DNA of 64,000 nucleotides from JBBQED01 sp038320345 (GCA_038320345.1 JBBQED010000013.1:1-64000); one strand, 5' to 3'. Positions 15,836-25,343 are shown, counted from the first letter of the stretch. The notes: generated by a model not told the origin, from the letters alone. Numbers and translations: made by a program.

Positions 15836-17278
15836 TTAGATAGAAGGAATTGCTTTTAGGATCATAGATGCGTAGGGAGCTAGTTTAAACTGATGCGCAT
15901 CGGCTTCGCAATCGGGATGTGTTTCATGCAAGAGTTCGAAATGTATTAGCGGATCATCTTCGTTTTTGAGAAGAACATCGGTACTCAATAAATTATGCAA
16001 AATCAAAATTTTTTCTCCTTGATATTCTCTCGTGAACATAAGCACACTAGTTTCATTGCAATTTACGAGTCCGATTTCTCCCTTAGTCAACACCGAATTT
16101 GATTTTCTTACTGCAATCAATAGGCAATAGTGGTTAAAAATGGAAGAAGGATCTTGTAGTTGTTCCATCAAATCATCAGTATGCTGCGCATTGGAATATT
16201 CGGAATTAATCCAATGGGTTTGTAAGGGATCTTTGTTAGATTCATCCCAGGGAAAAGGTTCACGAATATGTTCATCGGGTTTCATGCCGCCCATGCCTAA
16301 TTCTTCTCCGTAATACAGAAAAGGTTGTCCGGGCAGCGTAAGTAAAATAGCAGCAGCTAATTTAATTTTTCTACTGTCATGATGTAAGCGGGAAGCAACC
16401 CGATCTTGATCATGATTACTTAAGAAGATAGCATCAAAAGAATGAGCATCTATTTCCTGATAATAATTATGAATGCCTTTGAGCCAATCTGCCAAGCAAT
16501 CTTGATGCTCCGTAATAACCACTTGTAAAATATGTTCTGCTAATTCAAAATTAAAAGCAGCATGCAAACCGTTTTTTAAATATGGAGCGATGTTACCACA
16601 GCTTGCTGTGATTTCACCAATAAGAACAGCTTCCGGATTAATAGACTCTACATGGGCTCTGAATTCCTGCCACCAGAGATAATTATCAGTTTCTCTTCCG
16701 GGAGGAAAAATATGCATCGCAGCATCTAAACGAAATCCATCAATACCTTTATTTAACCAAAACGTTGCGATTTCTCTGATCTCATTTCTTACAGGAGGAT
16801 GATCAAAATTAAGATCCGGCATTCCGCTCCAGAAAAGTCCATAATAAAATTCATCACGAGGACCATCCATAGGATCGTACCAATTTTTTAGGTCGTCCAC
16901 TGGAATTGCATTCACTATTTTCCACACATACCAATTTCGGAAATAGGAGTCTCTACTTTTGATAGCTTCTTTAAACCAAGGATGCTGTTCGCTGGTGTGA
17001 TTTACAACGAGGTCGATAATTATTTTTATACCGATTTGATGTGCTTTATTGAGCAATTCATCAAAATCATCCATCGTTCCATATTCCGGATCGATGCCAC
17101 GATAATCCACCACATCATATTTATGATAGGATGGAGAAGGATGAATGGGCAAGAGCCAAATCCCTTCAATACCGAGTGCTTGGAGGTATTCTAATTTCTC
17201 GATCACACCTCTCAGATCACCAATTCCATCACCATTGGTATCTGCAAAACTTCTGACATATAAGGAGTACCAAATCAT
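15836..17278 (-). CDS. GH13 alpha-amylase-family glucosidase
   Basis: The 480-residue protein is a GH13 (beta/alpha)8 enzyme. Seen are the DTNGDGIGD calcium-type loop (13-21), region I DLVVNH (89-94), region II GFRLDAAMH with nucleophile Asp185, region III LIGEI with acid/base Glu222, and region IV FLSNHD with Asp290. A small C-terminal beta domain follows. It lacks a signal peptide, so it is likely cytoplasmic. Sequence style (YSLYVRSFADTNGDGIGDLRGV) is that of alpha-glucosidase, oligo-1,6-glucosidase or trehalose synthase-type subfamilies, so hydrolysis of alpha-glucosides from starch, glycogen or trehalose is likely, but the exact substrate cannot be set. It is a single gene downstream of no obvious operon partner. 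Confidence 0.9.
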   Translation of the reverse strand: MIWYSLYVRSFADTNGDGIGDLRGVIEKLEYLQALGIEGIWLLPIHPSPSYHKYDVVDYRGIDPEYGTMDDFDELLNKAHQIGIKIIIDLVVNHTSEQHPWFKEAIKSRDSYFRNWYVWKIVNAIPVDDLKNWYDPMDGPRDEFYYGLFWSGMPDLNFDHPPVRNEIREIATFWLNKGIDGFRLDAAMHIFPPGRETDNYLWWQEFRAHVESINPEAVLIGEITASCGNIAPYLKNGLHAAFNFELAEHILQVVITEHQDCLADWLKGIHNYYQEIDAHSFDAIFLSNHDQDRVASRLHHDSRKIKLAAAILLTLPGQPFLYYGEELGMGGMKPDEHIREPFPWDESNKDPLQTHWINSEYSNAQHTDDLMEQLQDPSSIFNHYCLLIAVRKSNSVLTKGEIGLVNCNETSVLMFTREYQGEKILILHNLLSTDVLLKNEDDPLIHFELLHETHPDCEADAHQFKLAPYASMILKAIPSI

Positions 17279-17661
17279 AAATCGAATGAGACTTCGTTAG
17301 GTGATTCTATCATGCAATTACAGAGGTTAAAGGTGGTCATTTTTTCACAAAAAGGGATCGAAAATCTCGAAGTTAAATAATCCTTTCATCCTAAAAATAT
17401 TCCATTCTATCAAAAATTTTACATAAACGCCAAATTATTTTCAAGACGATGTGGTTGGCAAAAACTATCTTCATTAATTCAAAGTACATCAATAAAATTT
17501 AATTATAATAGTGGATAGGGATCAGAGGTTTTGATGCTTTCCATTTCAAAAATAAAAGAGCTAGAATTCTCTATCAAGTGCAAATGCATTTTTTTAAGAG
17601 AACAGATTTTTCATTTTGAAATATCCTTAATAATATGACCTTTGTAAATCATTGTTTCACC
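17279..17661. other. Intergenic region, nothing definite
   Basis: This AT-rich gap between the divergent glucosidase and ATL genes holds no convincing open frame, repeat or hairpin. A GACCTTTG box at 17638-17645, a weak TAnnTTTG match, lies shortly before the ATG chosen for the ATL gene. Confidence 0.5.
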
Positions 17662-18039
17662 ATGAAAAGCACGTCTCATTTTAAAAAGGATAAGCCTCCA
17701 GCAGGAAAAAAAGATTTTACTTTTTTTGAAGACGTGTATGCCGTGGTTCGACTAATTCCGAAGGGGCGAGTAACTTCTTATGGAGCTATTGCAAAATACT
17801 TAGGAGCAGCAGGCTCTTCGCGAATGGTTGGTTGGGCGATGAATGGCGCGCATGGTGTAAAGCCTAAAGTCCCTGCACAGCGTGTTGTTAATCGCAACGG
17901 ACTCCTAACAGGCAAGCATCATTTTGGTGGTCCTACTGTGATGCAGAATCTACTAGAAAAAGAAGGAGTGCAAGTGGAAAATGATCAGATCCTCAATTTT
18001 AAAGAAGTGTATTGGGATCCACTTACAGAACTTGGTTGA
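17662..18039 (+). CDS. Alkyltransferase-like (ATL) protein, catalytic Cys absent
   Basis: The protein has the MGMT/Ada C-terminal DNA-binding fold: IPKGRVTSYGAIAKYLG with the Tyr and Arg finger region, GWAMNG, then VPAQRVVNRNG. True alkyltransferases have PCHR at this place. Here the sequence is PAQR, so the acceptor Cys is missing. ATL proteins bind O6-alkylguanine and hand the lesion to nucleotide excision repair. I chose ATG 17662 (MKSTSHFKKDK); a frame from 17635 is open, but its ATGACCTTTGT overlaps a promoter-like box identical to one before 33089. About 125 residues is normal for ATLs. The neighbouring SDR is convergent and unrelated. Confidence 0.9.
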   Translation: MKSTSHFKKDKPPAGKKDFTFFEDVYAVVRLIPKGRVTSYGAIAKYLGAAGSSRMVGWAMNGAHGVKPKVPAQRVVNRNGLLTGKHHFGGPTVMQNLLEKEGVQVENDQILNFKEVYWDPLTELG

Positions 18040-18051
18040 TCAGATTGTTGT

Positions 18052-18888
18052 TTATTCGAAATCCGTATTAGTTCCCATTTCTTCCCAGATTTCCAAGTCT
18101 TGTTCCACACTTTTCATTTTTCCACGGATGGCATCGAAAGCAGGTTTTCCCAATGGTAAACGTAAAGGTGGATGATTACTATTAACTGCGGCGATCATTA
18201 CTTTAGCAGCTTTTGAAGGATCACCCGGTTGATTTCCATTTCTGGCATTCATCGCTTTGCGGAATGTTCCTGCAGTGGCTTCATATTCGTCCATCTGTAA
18301 GGCAGTTGATTTGGAAGAACCTCCAGCAAAGGAAGTACGGAAAGGACCTGGTTCCACTAATGTTACACGAACATTAAATGGTGCCATTTCTTGAGCGAGT
18401 GCTTCACTGAATCCTTCGAGTGCGAATTTGCTAGCATTATAAATTCCAAATCCTGCAGTGGCCCTAAATCCAGCCGACGATGAAATTTGTAGAAGATGTC
18501 CTGATTGTTGCTTTCGGAAAATAGGAATCACTGCTTTTGTCATAGCAAGCGCTCCAAAAAAGTTTGTCTCCATTTGATCACGCGCTTCTTCCATACTCGC
18601 CTCTTCAATGGAACCGAAATAACCAAATCCCGCATTATTCACGAGCACATCCAGTTTATTATTTACTCCACAAGCAATTTTCACAGCATTAAGGATAGCA
18701 GCAGGATCATGGAGATCCATCAAAATACCAAAGGATTTTCCTGGAGCTATTGCATTAATTTCTTCTACTTGATTTGCATTTCTAACAGTGCCGTAAGCGG
18801 TATCACCATTCTTACATACTTCTTCTAATAATGCTCTTCCTAATCCTCCGGCAACACCGGTAATCAGCCACGTTTTAATATTCTTCAT
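18052..18888 (-). CDS. Short-chain dehydrogenase/reductase (SDR)
   Basis: The 278-residue classical SDR has the NAD(P)-binding TGVAGGLGRAL motif near residue 12, NNAGFGYFG, the catalytic Ser in QISSSAG and YNASKFALEGFSEAL with the Tyr-Lys pair. It would oxidise or reduce a small carbonyl or alcohol substrate with NAD(P)(H); the substrate is not evident. It ends 13 bases from the convergent ATL gene and starts 7 bases after the end of the immunity-like gene on the same strand, so the two may be co-transcribed. Confidence 0.92.
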   Translation of the reverse strand: MKNIKTWLITGVAGGLGRALLEEVCKNGDTAYGTVRNANQVEEINAIAPGKSFGILMDLHDPAAILNAVKIACGVNNKLDVLVNNAGFGYFGSIEEASMEEARDQMETNFFGALAMTKAVIPIFRKQQSGHLLQISSSAGFRATAGFGIYNASKFALEGFSEALAQEMAPFNVRVTLVEPGPFRTSFAGGSSKSTALQMDEYEATAGTFRKAMNARNGNQPGDPSKAAKVMIAAVNSNHPPLRLPLGKPAFDAIRGKMKSVEQDLEIWEEMGTNTDFE

Positions 18889-18895
18889 TTACAGA

Positions 18896-19318
18896 TTAAT
18901 AATATGCTTTTTTAAATTGATCGGATGAAATTTTCATTTCATGTAATTCTGCCGCTCGTTCAACAATGAGTGCATTTAATTTTTTCCATTGACGGCTATT
19001 GCTTTTCCAATAGCTAATGGGTAATCGTAATAAGGATTCCAATAGATCTCCTTCTTGATAATCTCCTTCTTGATAATCTCCTTCTACAAATAAAATTTTC
19101 TCTAAAATTTCAATGGCTAATTCAGTTACGAAAGGTAATCCAATTTGTTGTTCGATGAATAATCGGAGATCTTCAACACTAAAATCGCAGAGCGGAGTTT
19201 TTCTCAATCCTATAATGCGACTAATCATATAGCTTTCAAATTCTGGATTAGAAAGCAGATCAGTACCTTCCAGTCGTTCCGGGGTTTTGTTTCTCCAATT
19301 TTCAGGAAACTCATTCAT
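18896..19318 (-). CDS. CdiI-like contact-dependent inhibition immunity protein (orphan)
   Basis: The 140-residue protein reads like the 'contact-dependent growth inhibition system immunity protein' family: short acidic N-terminus, LRKTPLCDFSVEDLRLFIEQ (LRK.PL..F.VEDLR), IGLPFVTELAIEILE, and EGDLLESLLR ... YW. The family neutralises toxin domains of CdiA-type or other polymorphic toxins. No toxin gene lies next to it, so it would be an orphan immunity gene or have another job. It contains an in-frame 15-bp tandem duplication giving EGDYQEGDYQEGD. It starts 30 bases past the end of the POTRA gene on the same strand. Confidence 0.7.
   Translation of the reverse strand: MNEFPENWRNKTPERLEGTDLLSNPEFESYMISRIIGLRKTPLCDFSVEDLRLFIEQQIGLPFVTELAIEILEKILFVEGDYQEGDYQEGDLLESLLRLPISYWKSNSRQWKKLNALIVERAAELHEMKISSDQFKKAYY
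19047..19085. repeat. 15-bp tandem repeat inside immunity-like gene
   Basis: TCTCCTTCTTGATAA occurs at 19047-19061 and 19062-19076, followed by a partial third copy TCTCCTTCT (19077-19085). It is in frame, adds EGDYQ units, and could change copy number by slippage without breaking the frame. Confidence 0.9.
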
Positions 19319-19348
19319 AAAGACACAAAAATAGTCAATCCGATCGAG

Positions 19349-21145
19349 CTATTCTAAAACAGGGAATGTTGGTGCATTAGCATAGGATCCTGAGAATTTT
19401 AATTTCAGATTAGAGCTCACACCGAGTTCAAAAGGATTTACTCCGGGTAACGGTCGGGCGGAATAAGCAGCTTTAAATTGTATCGTTCCAAAAATAAGAT
19501 TTTCATTGCGCACTCTGATGCCTGCACCGATGGTAGAATAAGTTTGACTATTTGAGAATGCATGATTATCTTCTGCTAAAAAAGTAAGTTCTCCAAAACT
19601 AAAAAATCCTATTTTGAATCCTAAGAGCGACATCTGTGTGTACAGATTAGTGTTGGCATTGGCAGTTAATCGCTGTGATCCTTTTTGATCATTATTACTA
19701 AAGTCGATCAATCCAAAGCGATTGTCGATTTTCAAATTATTATTCAAACTTTGTTTTATAACATTCACATACGCAATACTCGCAAAATGGCGAAGCTTCA
19801 TGTTATTGATTTTTTTTAATCGAGAAAACCATCCACCGTACAAGCGAATTACATTATCTTTAAAAGCACTCGAATAAATATTGGAACTTATTCCAACATT
19901 GTAAAGTAAAAAATCTCCTTTTAAATTAGTTCTGATTTGTTGATGTTCACCCGCAACATATATGCTTTTCTTATCGTCATATTGCATTCTTCCTAAACTG
20001 AATTTAGTATTGAATCCATAAGGCACATCTTCCGTTCTTCCAAATCCATAAATGTATCGGGTTCGAAAGAAGTCCAGTTTGTAGAAATTAAGTTCGGAAA
20101 TAACAAATAATTTATTACTGTAGATGATGGTGAAAGAGTCTACTGGATGATGATTTAGATATTGCTGATCAAATACTCTTAACGCTACAAATTTCCGGAT
20201 GATGATTTCATCAGGAGTTTTTTCTAAACGAGTTGTTAAATTTATTCCACCCCAGACATCATATACCTGATAGTGATATTTCAGAAATGCAGAATCGGAT
20301 TTGCTAAAATGGTTCACCGAAATATTATCACTTAGAGAAAGTCCACCTGCAAAATGCATGTAATTCGAGTAAAGTGGACGGTTGAGTTTGATGTACGCCG
20401 CATCTTCGTCTTCTTCTCCTAAACTTACTCCGCTATTGATCGTGGTATAGGCCAATTCTAAATCTGCTAATGAACCAAAAATGCTGGTTTTTTTCATAAA
20501 GATCTGCGATCCGAAGGGGGGCCGACGTGTTTGATCGAACAAAGCTGAATACCGAAGCTTAAAGGCTCTTCCACCCATATTAACATCATATACAGAACCT
20601 TTATAACGGTTGTATTCATACACCGTAAAATCTGCTCCAATGCTGAATACATCACTGGTAACTACATATACATCTACAGAATCTGATTTTTTCACGGAGT
20701 ATATATAGATTCTCGCATCTTTTACAAAATCACGATCGCGGATATATCGCTCATTATCCGCCATAATATTTGGCTTAACGGAATCCCCGATATGGATAAA
20801 CAAGAGACTCCGAATGGTGTGTTCATGGGTTCCAGGTTGTAATTTATTAGCAACTCGAGCGAAAAATTTCTTTTTGGTAGTAACAGTATCCGTTACCTCT
20901 TCCCCAAAATCGAGTACCTGAACATTAATAGAACGGATAATCTTTCCTTTGAATTTTTCGAAAGGAAGATCGCTTCGGGTATCGGGTTCATTAATAAGTG
21001 AACCACCACCTTCCAGGGATTTTTTAAGCAGATTAATCGTTTTGGTTTTCAGGGATGGCTTTACCGCAAGAGAATCTTTCTCCTGAGCACAAGCAAAGTA
21101 GATCATCCCCAGAAAAAAAATAGTGGTGAGACTAAGTTTTTTCAA
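19349..21145 (-). CDS. POTRA-containing outer-membrane beta-barrel protein (BamA/TamA-like)
   Basis: The protein has a signal peptide ending near FACAQ, then a POTRA-like region (KIIRSINVQVLDFG ... LFIHIGDSVKPNIMADNERYIRDRDFVKDARIYI) and about 400 residues of alternating beta strands ending in an aromatic/valine-rich tail. This suggests an outer-membrane barrel of the BamA/TamA/FhaC superfamily with one or two POTRA domains. The true BamA of the cell normally has five POTRAs, so this is likely an accessory member. No ATG gives a full signal peptide: TTG at 21145 yields KKLSLTTIFFLG, while a frame from TTG 21190 adds 15 residues. The start is therefore uncertain. Substrate unknown. Confidence 0.75.
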   Translation of the reverse strand: MKKLSLTTIFFLGMIYFACAQEKDSLAVKPSLKTKTINLLKKSLEGGGSLINEPDTRSDLPFEKFKGKIIRSINVQVLDFGEEVTDTVTTKKKFFARVANKLQPGTHEHTIRSLLFIHIGDSVKPNIMADNERYIRDRDFVKDARIYIYSVKKSDSVDVYVVTSDVFSIGADFTVYEYNRYKGSVYDVNMGGRAFKLRYSALFDQTRRPPFGSQIFMKKTSIFGSLADLELAYTTINSGVSLGEEDEDAAYIKLNRPLYSNYMHFAGGLSLSDNISVNHFSKSDSAFLKYHYQVYDVWGGINLTTRLEKTPDEIIIRKFVALRVFDQQYLNHHPVDSFTIIYSNKLFVISELNFYKLDFFRTRYIYGFGRTEDVPYGFNTKFSLGRMQYDDKKSIYVAGEHQQIRTNLKGDFLLYNVGISSNIYSSAFKDNVIRLYGGWFSRLKKINNMKLRHFASIAYVNVIKQSLNNNLKIDNRFGLIDFSNNDQKGSQRLTANANTNLYTQMSLLGFKIGFFSFGELTFLAEDNHAFSNSQTYSTIGAGIRVRNENLIFGTIQFKAAYSARPLPGVNPFELGVSSNLKLKFSGSYANAPTFPVLE

Positions 21146-21429
21146 ACCCTGGTGATTGAAATCCTGAAATTGATCTTTCAAAACGGACAAACGGTTAATT
21201 TTAGCAGAATTTCAAAAATAAGAGTACAAATTTCAATGATTTTAACCTGAATTACGCTAAAAGTCGGGTTTTAGATTCCCTTTTTAAAAAGGTTCATTTT
21301 TCCTTGAAAATACCTTTTAGAGCTGATCAGATCGTGGTAATATCAGCAATAATGATGGATTCCTTTGTGATATTGCTTATTATCGCAAAATAGTTGAATA
21401 AAATTTAAAATCAGGGAGAACCTGTTAGT

Positions 21430-22185
21430 ATGAAGATAAATATCTGTTTGTCGGGTGGAGGAGCTCGTGGTTTTGCGCATTTGGGGATCATTCATGCTAT
21501 CCAAGAGATGGGAATTGGGATCAATGCCATCAGTGGGACTAGTGCAGGATCAATTGCCGGCGCTTTCGTGGCAGCAGGCTATTCTCCAGAGGAAACCAAG
21601 ACCTATTTTATCAAACAGAAGTTATTTTCATACTTGAGCGGTGCCTTTAATACCGGCTTGCTGAATATGGATAAAGCAGCCAAATTCTATAAACAATATC
21701 TCCCAGCCACTTTTGAAGAATTATCCATTGAACTTTTCGTGGGAGCTACCGATCTCTTGAAAGGGGAGACGGTAATCTTTCATTCTGGACCCTTAATAAA
21801 ACCTATCGTGGGAGCATCCTCTATTCCCGGATTATTTCGTCCCGTTTCTTTCGACGGAAAATTATTGTTGGATGGAGGAATACTCAATAACCTCCCTTTG
21901 GAGCCATTACTCAATTTACCCGCCCCGATTCTGGGCATTCATGTAAATCCAGTGGCAGAAATTTCGGCACCAAAGACTACTTGGGGTATTTTAGAAAGGA
22001 CTTTTTTATTGGGTGTGCTGAGTAATTCCGTGCAACGTTTCCATCGATGCGATTTATTACTGGAGCCTCCGAAACTCCGTGATTATAAGGTTTTCGATTA
22101 CAAAAAAGGAGAAGAAATTTATAAAATCGGTTACGATTACGGCATTTCCCAAGAAAAAAAGATCCGTAAAATGATCTTAGCCTGA
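21430..22185 (+). CDS. Patatin-like phospholipase
   Basis: The 251-residue protein has the patatin oxyanion loop GGGARGF (9-15), nucleophile motif GTSAG with Ser38, and DGG with Asp148 completing the Ser-Asp dyad. Short bacterial patatins of this size (RssA/YlbK type) act on phospholipids or other acyl esters. The central ELFVGATDLLKGE is typical. No signal peptide is visible, so it probably acts in the cytoplasm or at the inner face of the membrane. It is a single gene between divergent and convergent neighbours. Confidence 0.93.
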   Translation: MKINICLSGGGARGFAHLGIIHAIQEMGIGINAISGTSAGSIAGAFVAAGYSPEETKTYFIKQKLFSYLSGAFNTGLLNMDKAAKFYKQYLPATFEELSIELFVGATDLLKGETVIFHSGPLIKPIVGASSIPGLFRPVSFDGKLLLDGGILNNLPLEPLLNLPAPILGIHVNPVAEISAPKTTWGILERTFLLGVLSNSVQRFHRCDLLLEPPKLRDYKVFDYKKGEEIYKIGYDYGISQEKKIRKMILA

Positions 22186-22227
22186 GATAATTTTTAGAGA
22201 ACTCATGAACTGAAATTGCGGAATAGT

Positions 22228-23274
22228 TTATTGCGAAGCTAAAGATTTAGCAGCACCTTGATAAACTGCCTTCGTTATTTCAGTAATTACCTCAGGTAAC
22301 ACTTTTACTTCTTTTCCTTTGGTCATAATGGTTAACAATATCGGTCCATCAGAAGCATAAATTATCCCCGATTCATGGAGTTGTTCGGTTCCATTTATTT
22401 TCATTTCCCCGAATTTATGTCCGATCATAACATCATCCGGAACTCCTTTGCGCATTCCATCTTGGAAAGAACATTTGGAAAGCAAATCCATAGCAAATTC
22501 TGAATTTTGTTGATTCAGATAAGTTGAATTATATAATACACGGAGGAATTTAGAATAGTCAATGGCTCTTATCGTAAAGTTCGGATCTTTTACATTGGCT
22601 TCAGGCATTCCGAGATCTGTAAATACGCGCTTGAAATAATCTACATCTGCATTCGAATTAATAAGGTATGTTGCACGATTATCGGACTCTGAAACGATGG
22701 CTCCTAATAATTGTTTGATAGTATATTTTTTCCCGATTTCAATACTTTTCCCATTCCAAGTTTGTAAAGGCATACCTTGAATTTCGTGATCCATCATCAG
22801 TTCTTTCGTAAGTATTCCAGGGTTTTTTTCTGAGTTTTTTAAGTAACTCATCATCATCGGAACTTTTATTAAACTTCCTGGATTGTAATTTTCAAACTCA
22901 TTGTAAGAGATCCATTCCCCATTATTCATTCTCCTAACATATACAGAAGCTGAGGTGATAATACCTGCAGTAATTTTCGACTGAATAATATCTTGGATCT
23001 GGGATTTCAAAGGCTGCATATTCGAAGATTCGGTAGTAATGTCCGACATTAAAAGTGGTCGAGTTAACATTGAATTATTCGATCTCACTACTATCATAGT
23101 CGAAGGACAAGAAGGTGCAGGTGTAGTAGAAGTTGTTTGTAGACTACTGGTTGCGTGAAGTGTTTTGAACTGCCATACATAGAAAGCAAAACACACCAGA
23201 AATAAAATCGCTGGATAAATCAAAGGAATTCTTCGCATGAAAAAATTGCCAGTGTTTAAATTTGATGCGTTCAT
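22228..23274 (-). CDS. Class A beta-lactamase-like serine hydrolase, membrane-anchored
   Basis: The 348-residue protein has an N-terminal membrane anchor (about 17-35) and a penicillin-binding/class A fold: SLIK (134-137, SxxK), SDN (197-199), and HKFG (286-289) in place of the KTG box. The classical Glu166 motif of the omega loop is not evident. It is thus more likely a divergent PBP/beta-lactamase-like hydrolase, possibly acting on peptidoglycan peptides, than a drug-resistance enzyme. It is periplasmic by topology. A Ser/Thr/Pro-rich linker (TSSLQTTSTTPAPS) separates anchor and domain. No resistance claim is made. Confidence 0.88.
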   Translation of the reverse strand: MNASNLNTGNFFMRRIPLIYPAILFLVCFAFYVWQFKTLHATSSLQTTSTTPAPSCPSTMIVVRSNNSMLTRPLLMSDITTESSNMQPLKSQIQDIIQSKITAGIITSASVYVRRMNNGEWISYNEFENYNPGSLIKVPMMMSYLKNSEKNPGILTKELMMDHEIQGMPLQTWNGKSIEIGKKYTIKQLLGAIVSESDNRATYLINSNADVDYFKRVFTDLGMPEANVKDPNFTIRAIDYSKFLRVLYNSTYLNQQNSEFAMDLLSKCSFQDGMRKGVPDDVMIGHKFGEMKINGTEQLHESGIIYASDGPILLTIMTKGKEVKVLPEVITEITKAVYQGAAKSLASQ

Positions 23275-23708
23275 AGAAGATTAGTTTTGGGTAATTAGTT
23301 AGGTAATTAATAATTAATATTACCAGATCCAAAACATTACTTACTATATATTTTGAAAAGAAATCTTCTAATTTTTAGCTTTCGACGTTGATTATTTATG
23401 TCAACATTCGCTTGCTTTTAAGCACAGCTTCGCTAATAAGGCTGAGCTTTATTTTTTAAGATTTGAAATTTATGGGCACTGTTTTGGACTGTGCGATGCC
23501 AAGATAAATCATATTTCGTTTCGATAATACTTTTATGAATCAAGTTCTGATGAAATAGTGGATTAGTCAGGTTTTTTCTTCCTTTTACCTTAATTAATTA
23601 GCATTTTACCCCACAAATAGTAAGGACTCTTATTCTTTAAACGCTTTCACCGTGAACGCTTATATTTGTGGCTGTTATCCTTAGGTATTCTCATAGTCAA
23701 TCGATTAT
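23275..23708. other. Intergenic region between divergent genes
   Basis: The 434-base gap has no plausible gene. It carries a perfect -7 box for the carboxyltransferase gene (see 23661). No stable hairpin, tRNA or repeat was found by eye. Confidence 0.5.
23661..23668 (+). promoter_or_regulatory. Bacteroidetes -7 box before carboxyltransferase gene
   Basis: TATATTTG matches TAnnTTTG exactly and lies 40 bases before the ATG at 23709. The -33 element is not obvious. Confidence 0.6.
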
Positions 23709-25343
23709 ATGGCAGAAAATTTAGAATTCAATAAAAACGAAGATTTCAATAAAACCCAAGTAAGTTTTCTTCAGCATAAACTGAATAAAATTTATGAGGG
23801 TGGAGGCAAGAAAAATGCGGCCAAGCAACATGAGAAAGGAAAATTACTTGCTCGTGAACGTATTGACTATCTATTAGATAAAGACGCCCCTCGCATTGAA
23901 ATCGGCGCTTTGGTAGCTGATGATATGTATGCGGCAGAAGGAGGATGTCCTGCGGCAGGAGTTGTAGTGGTGATAGGATATGTAGCTGGTCGTCAATGTA
24001 TGGTAGTGGCAAACGATGCTACCGTGAAAGCAGGTGCATGGTTTCCAATGACGGCTAAAAAAAATCTTAGAGCTCAGGAAATTTCTATAGAGAACAGATT
24101 ACCGATTATTTACCTCGTTGATAGTGCCGGTGTTTTTCTGCCCATGCAGGATGAAATATTTCCGGACAAAGAACATTTCGGAAGGATTTTCAGGAATAAT
24201 GCAGTGATGAGCGGCATGGGAATTATTCAGATTGCGGCAATCATGGGTTCCTGTGTTGCCGGTGGCGCTTATCTGCCCATTATGAGTGATGAAGCTATGA
24301 TTGTAGATAAAACAGGTTCTGTTTTTCTTGCTGGTTCGTATCTCGTGAAATCTGCTATAGGTGAAGAAGTAGATAACGAAACATTAGGGGGTGCTACTAC
24401 ACAATGTGAAATTTCTGGTGTCACCGACAATAAATTTCCAGATGATAAATCTTGTCTGGAGTATATCCGTCGCGTGATGGAAAAAATTGGAAAACTTCCT
24501 GATGCAGGATTTGACCGCGCAGATCCACAACCTCCTCTTTTGAAGGAATCGGAAATGCTGGGCATTATTCCTGAAGCTCGCGATAAGCAATTCGATACGC
24601 ATGAAATCATTAAACGTCTTGTCGATAATAGTGAGTTTGATGAATACAAAGAAGGATATGGTCAAACGATTTTATGTGGCTATGCACGCATTGATGGATG
24701 GGCTGTTGGCATAGTAGCCAATCAACGTAAAGTTGTGAAGAGTAAAAAAGGTGAAATGCAATTCGGTGGTGTAATCTATAGTGATAGTGCAGATAAAGCA
24801 GCACGATTCATTATGAATTGTAATCAGAGAAAAATCCCCCTCGTATTTTTGCAAGATGTGACTGGATTCATGGTAGGTTCTCGTTCCGAACAAGGGGGAA
24901 TTATTAAAGATGGTGCTAAAATGGTTAACGCAGTAGCAAATTCAGTAGTTCCTAAATTTACCGTTATCATGGGGAATTCTTATGGCGCTGGAAATTATGC
25001 AATGTGCGGAAAAGCTTACGATCCTCGCTTAATTGTTGCATGGCCGAATGCACAGATTGCGGTGATGGGTGGATCGCAAGCTGCGAAAACATTGATGCAG
25101 ATTCAAACAAGTACGATGAAAGCACAGGGCAAAGAAGTAACTCCAGAAGCAGAACAAGAACTTTTAAAAACGATTACTGATCGCTATCTAAGTCAAACTT
25201 CGCCCTATTATGCAGCGTCAAGAATGTGGGTGGATGCCATCATTGATCCTTTGGATACGCGGAAATGGATCAGTATGGGAATCTCCATGGCGAATCATTC
25301 CCCGATTGAAAAACAATTTAATGTGGGGATCATTCAAACCTAA
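23709..25343 (+). CDS. Acyl-CoA carboxylase carboxyltransferase subunit (methylcrotonoyl-CoA type)
   Basis: The 544-residue protein is a biotin-dependent carboxyltransferase with two crotonase-fold halves: LLARERIDYLLD, MGSCVAGGAYLPIMSDEA, GGATTQCEISGV in the N-half, and FLQDVTGFMVG, GNSYGAGNYAMCG, and AVMGGSQAAKTL in the C-half. The LVDSAGVFLPMQDEIFPD and FRNNAVMSGMGIIQIA stretches point to the methylcrotonoyl-CoA carboxylase beta group rather than propionyl-CoA carboxylase, so a role in leucine degradation is likely. The biotin carboxylase/carrier subunit is not adjacent and must be encoded elsewhere. The next gene begins 25 bases later on the same strand. Confidence 0.9.
   Translation: MAENLEFNKNEDFNKTQVSFLQHKLNKIYEGGGKKNAAKQHEKGKLLARERIDYLLDKDAPRIEIGALVADDMYAAEGGCPAAGVVVVIGYVAGRQCMVVANDATVKAGAWFPMTAKKNLRAQEISIENRLPIIYLVDSAGVFLPMQDEIFPDKEHFGRIFRNNAVMSGMGIIQIAAIMGSCVAGGAYLPIMSDEAMIVDKTGSVFLAGSYLVKSAIGEEVDNETLGGATTQCEISGVTDNKFPDDKSCLEYIRRVMEKIGKLPDAGFDRADPQPPLLKESEMLGIIPEARDKQFDTHEIIKRLVDNSEFDEYKEGYGQTILCGYARIDGWAVGIVANQRKVVKSKKGEMQFGGVIYSDSADKAARFIMNCNQRKIPLVFLQDVTGFMVGSRSEQGGIIKDGAKMVNAVANSVVPKFTVIMGNSYGAGNYAMCGKAYDPRLIVAWPNAQIAVMGGSQAAKTLMQIQTSTMKAQGKEVTPEAEQELLKTITDRYLSQTSPYYAASRMWVDAIIDPLDTRKWISMGISMANHSPIEKQFNVGIIQT

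Noticed and set aside
22228..23274. Antibiotic-resistance beta-lactamase
   Set aside because: SxxK and SDN are present but KTG is KFG and no omega-loop Glu was recognised, and it is membrane-anchored. A divergent cell-wall hydrolase is as likely.
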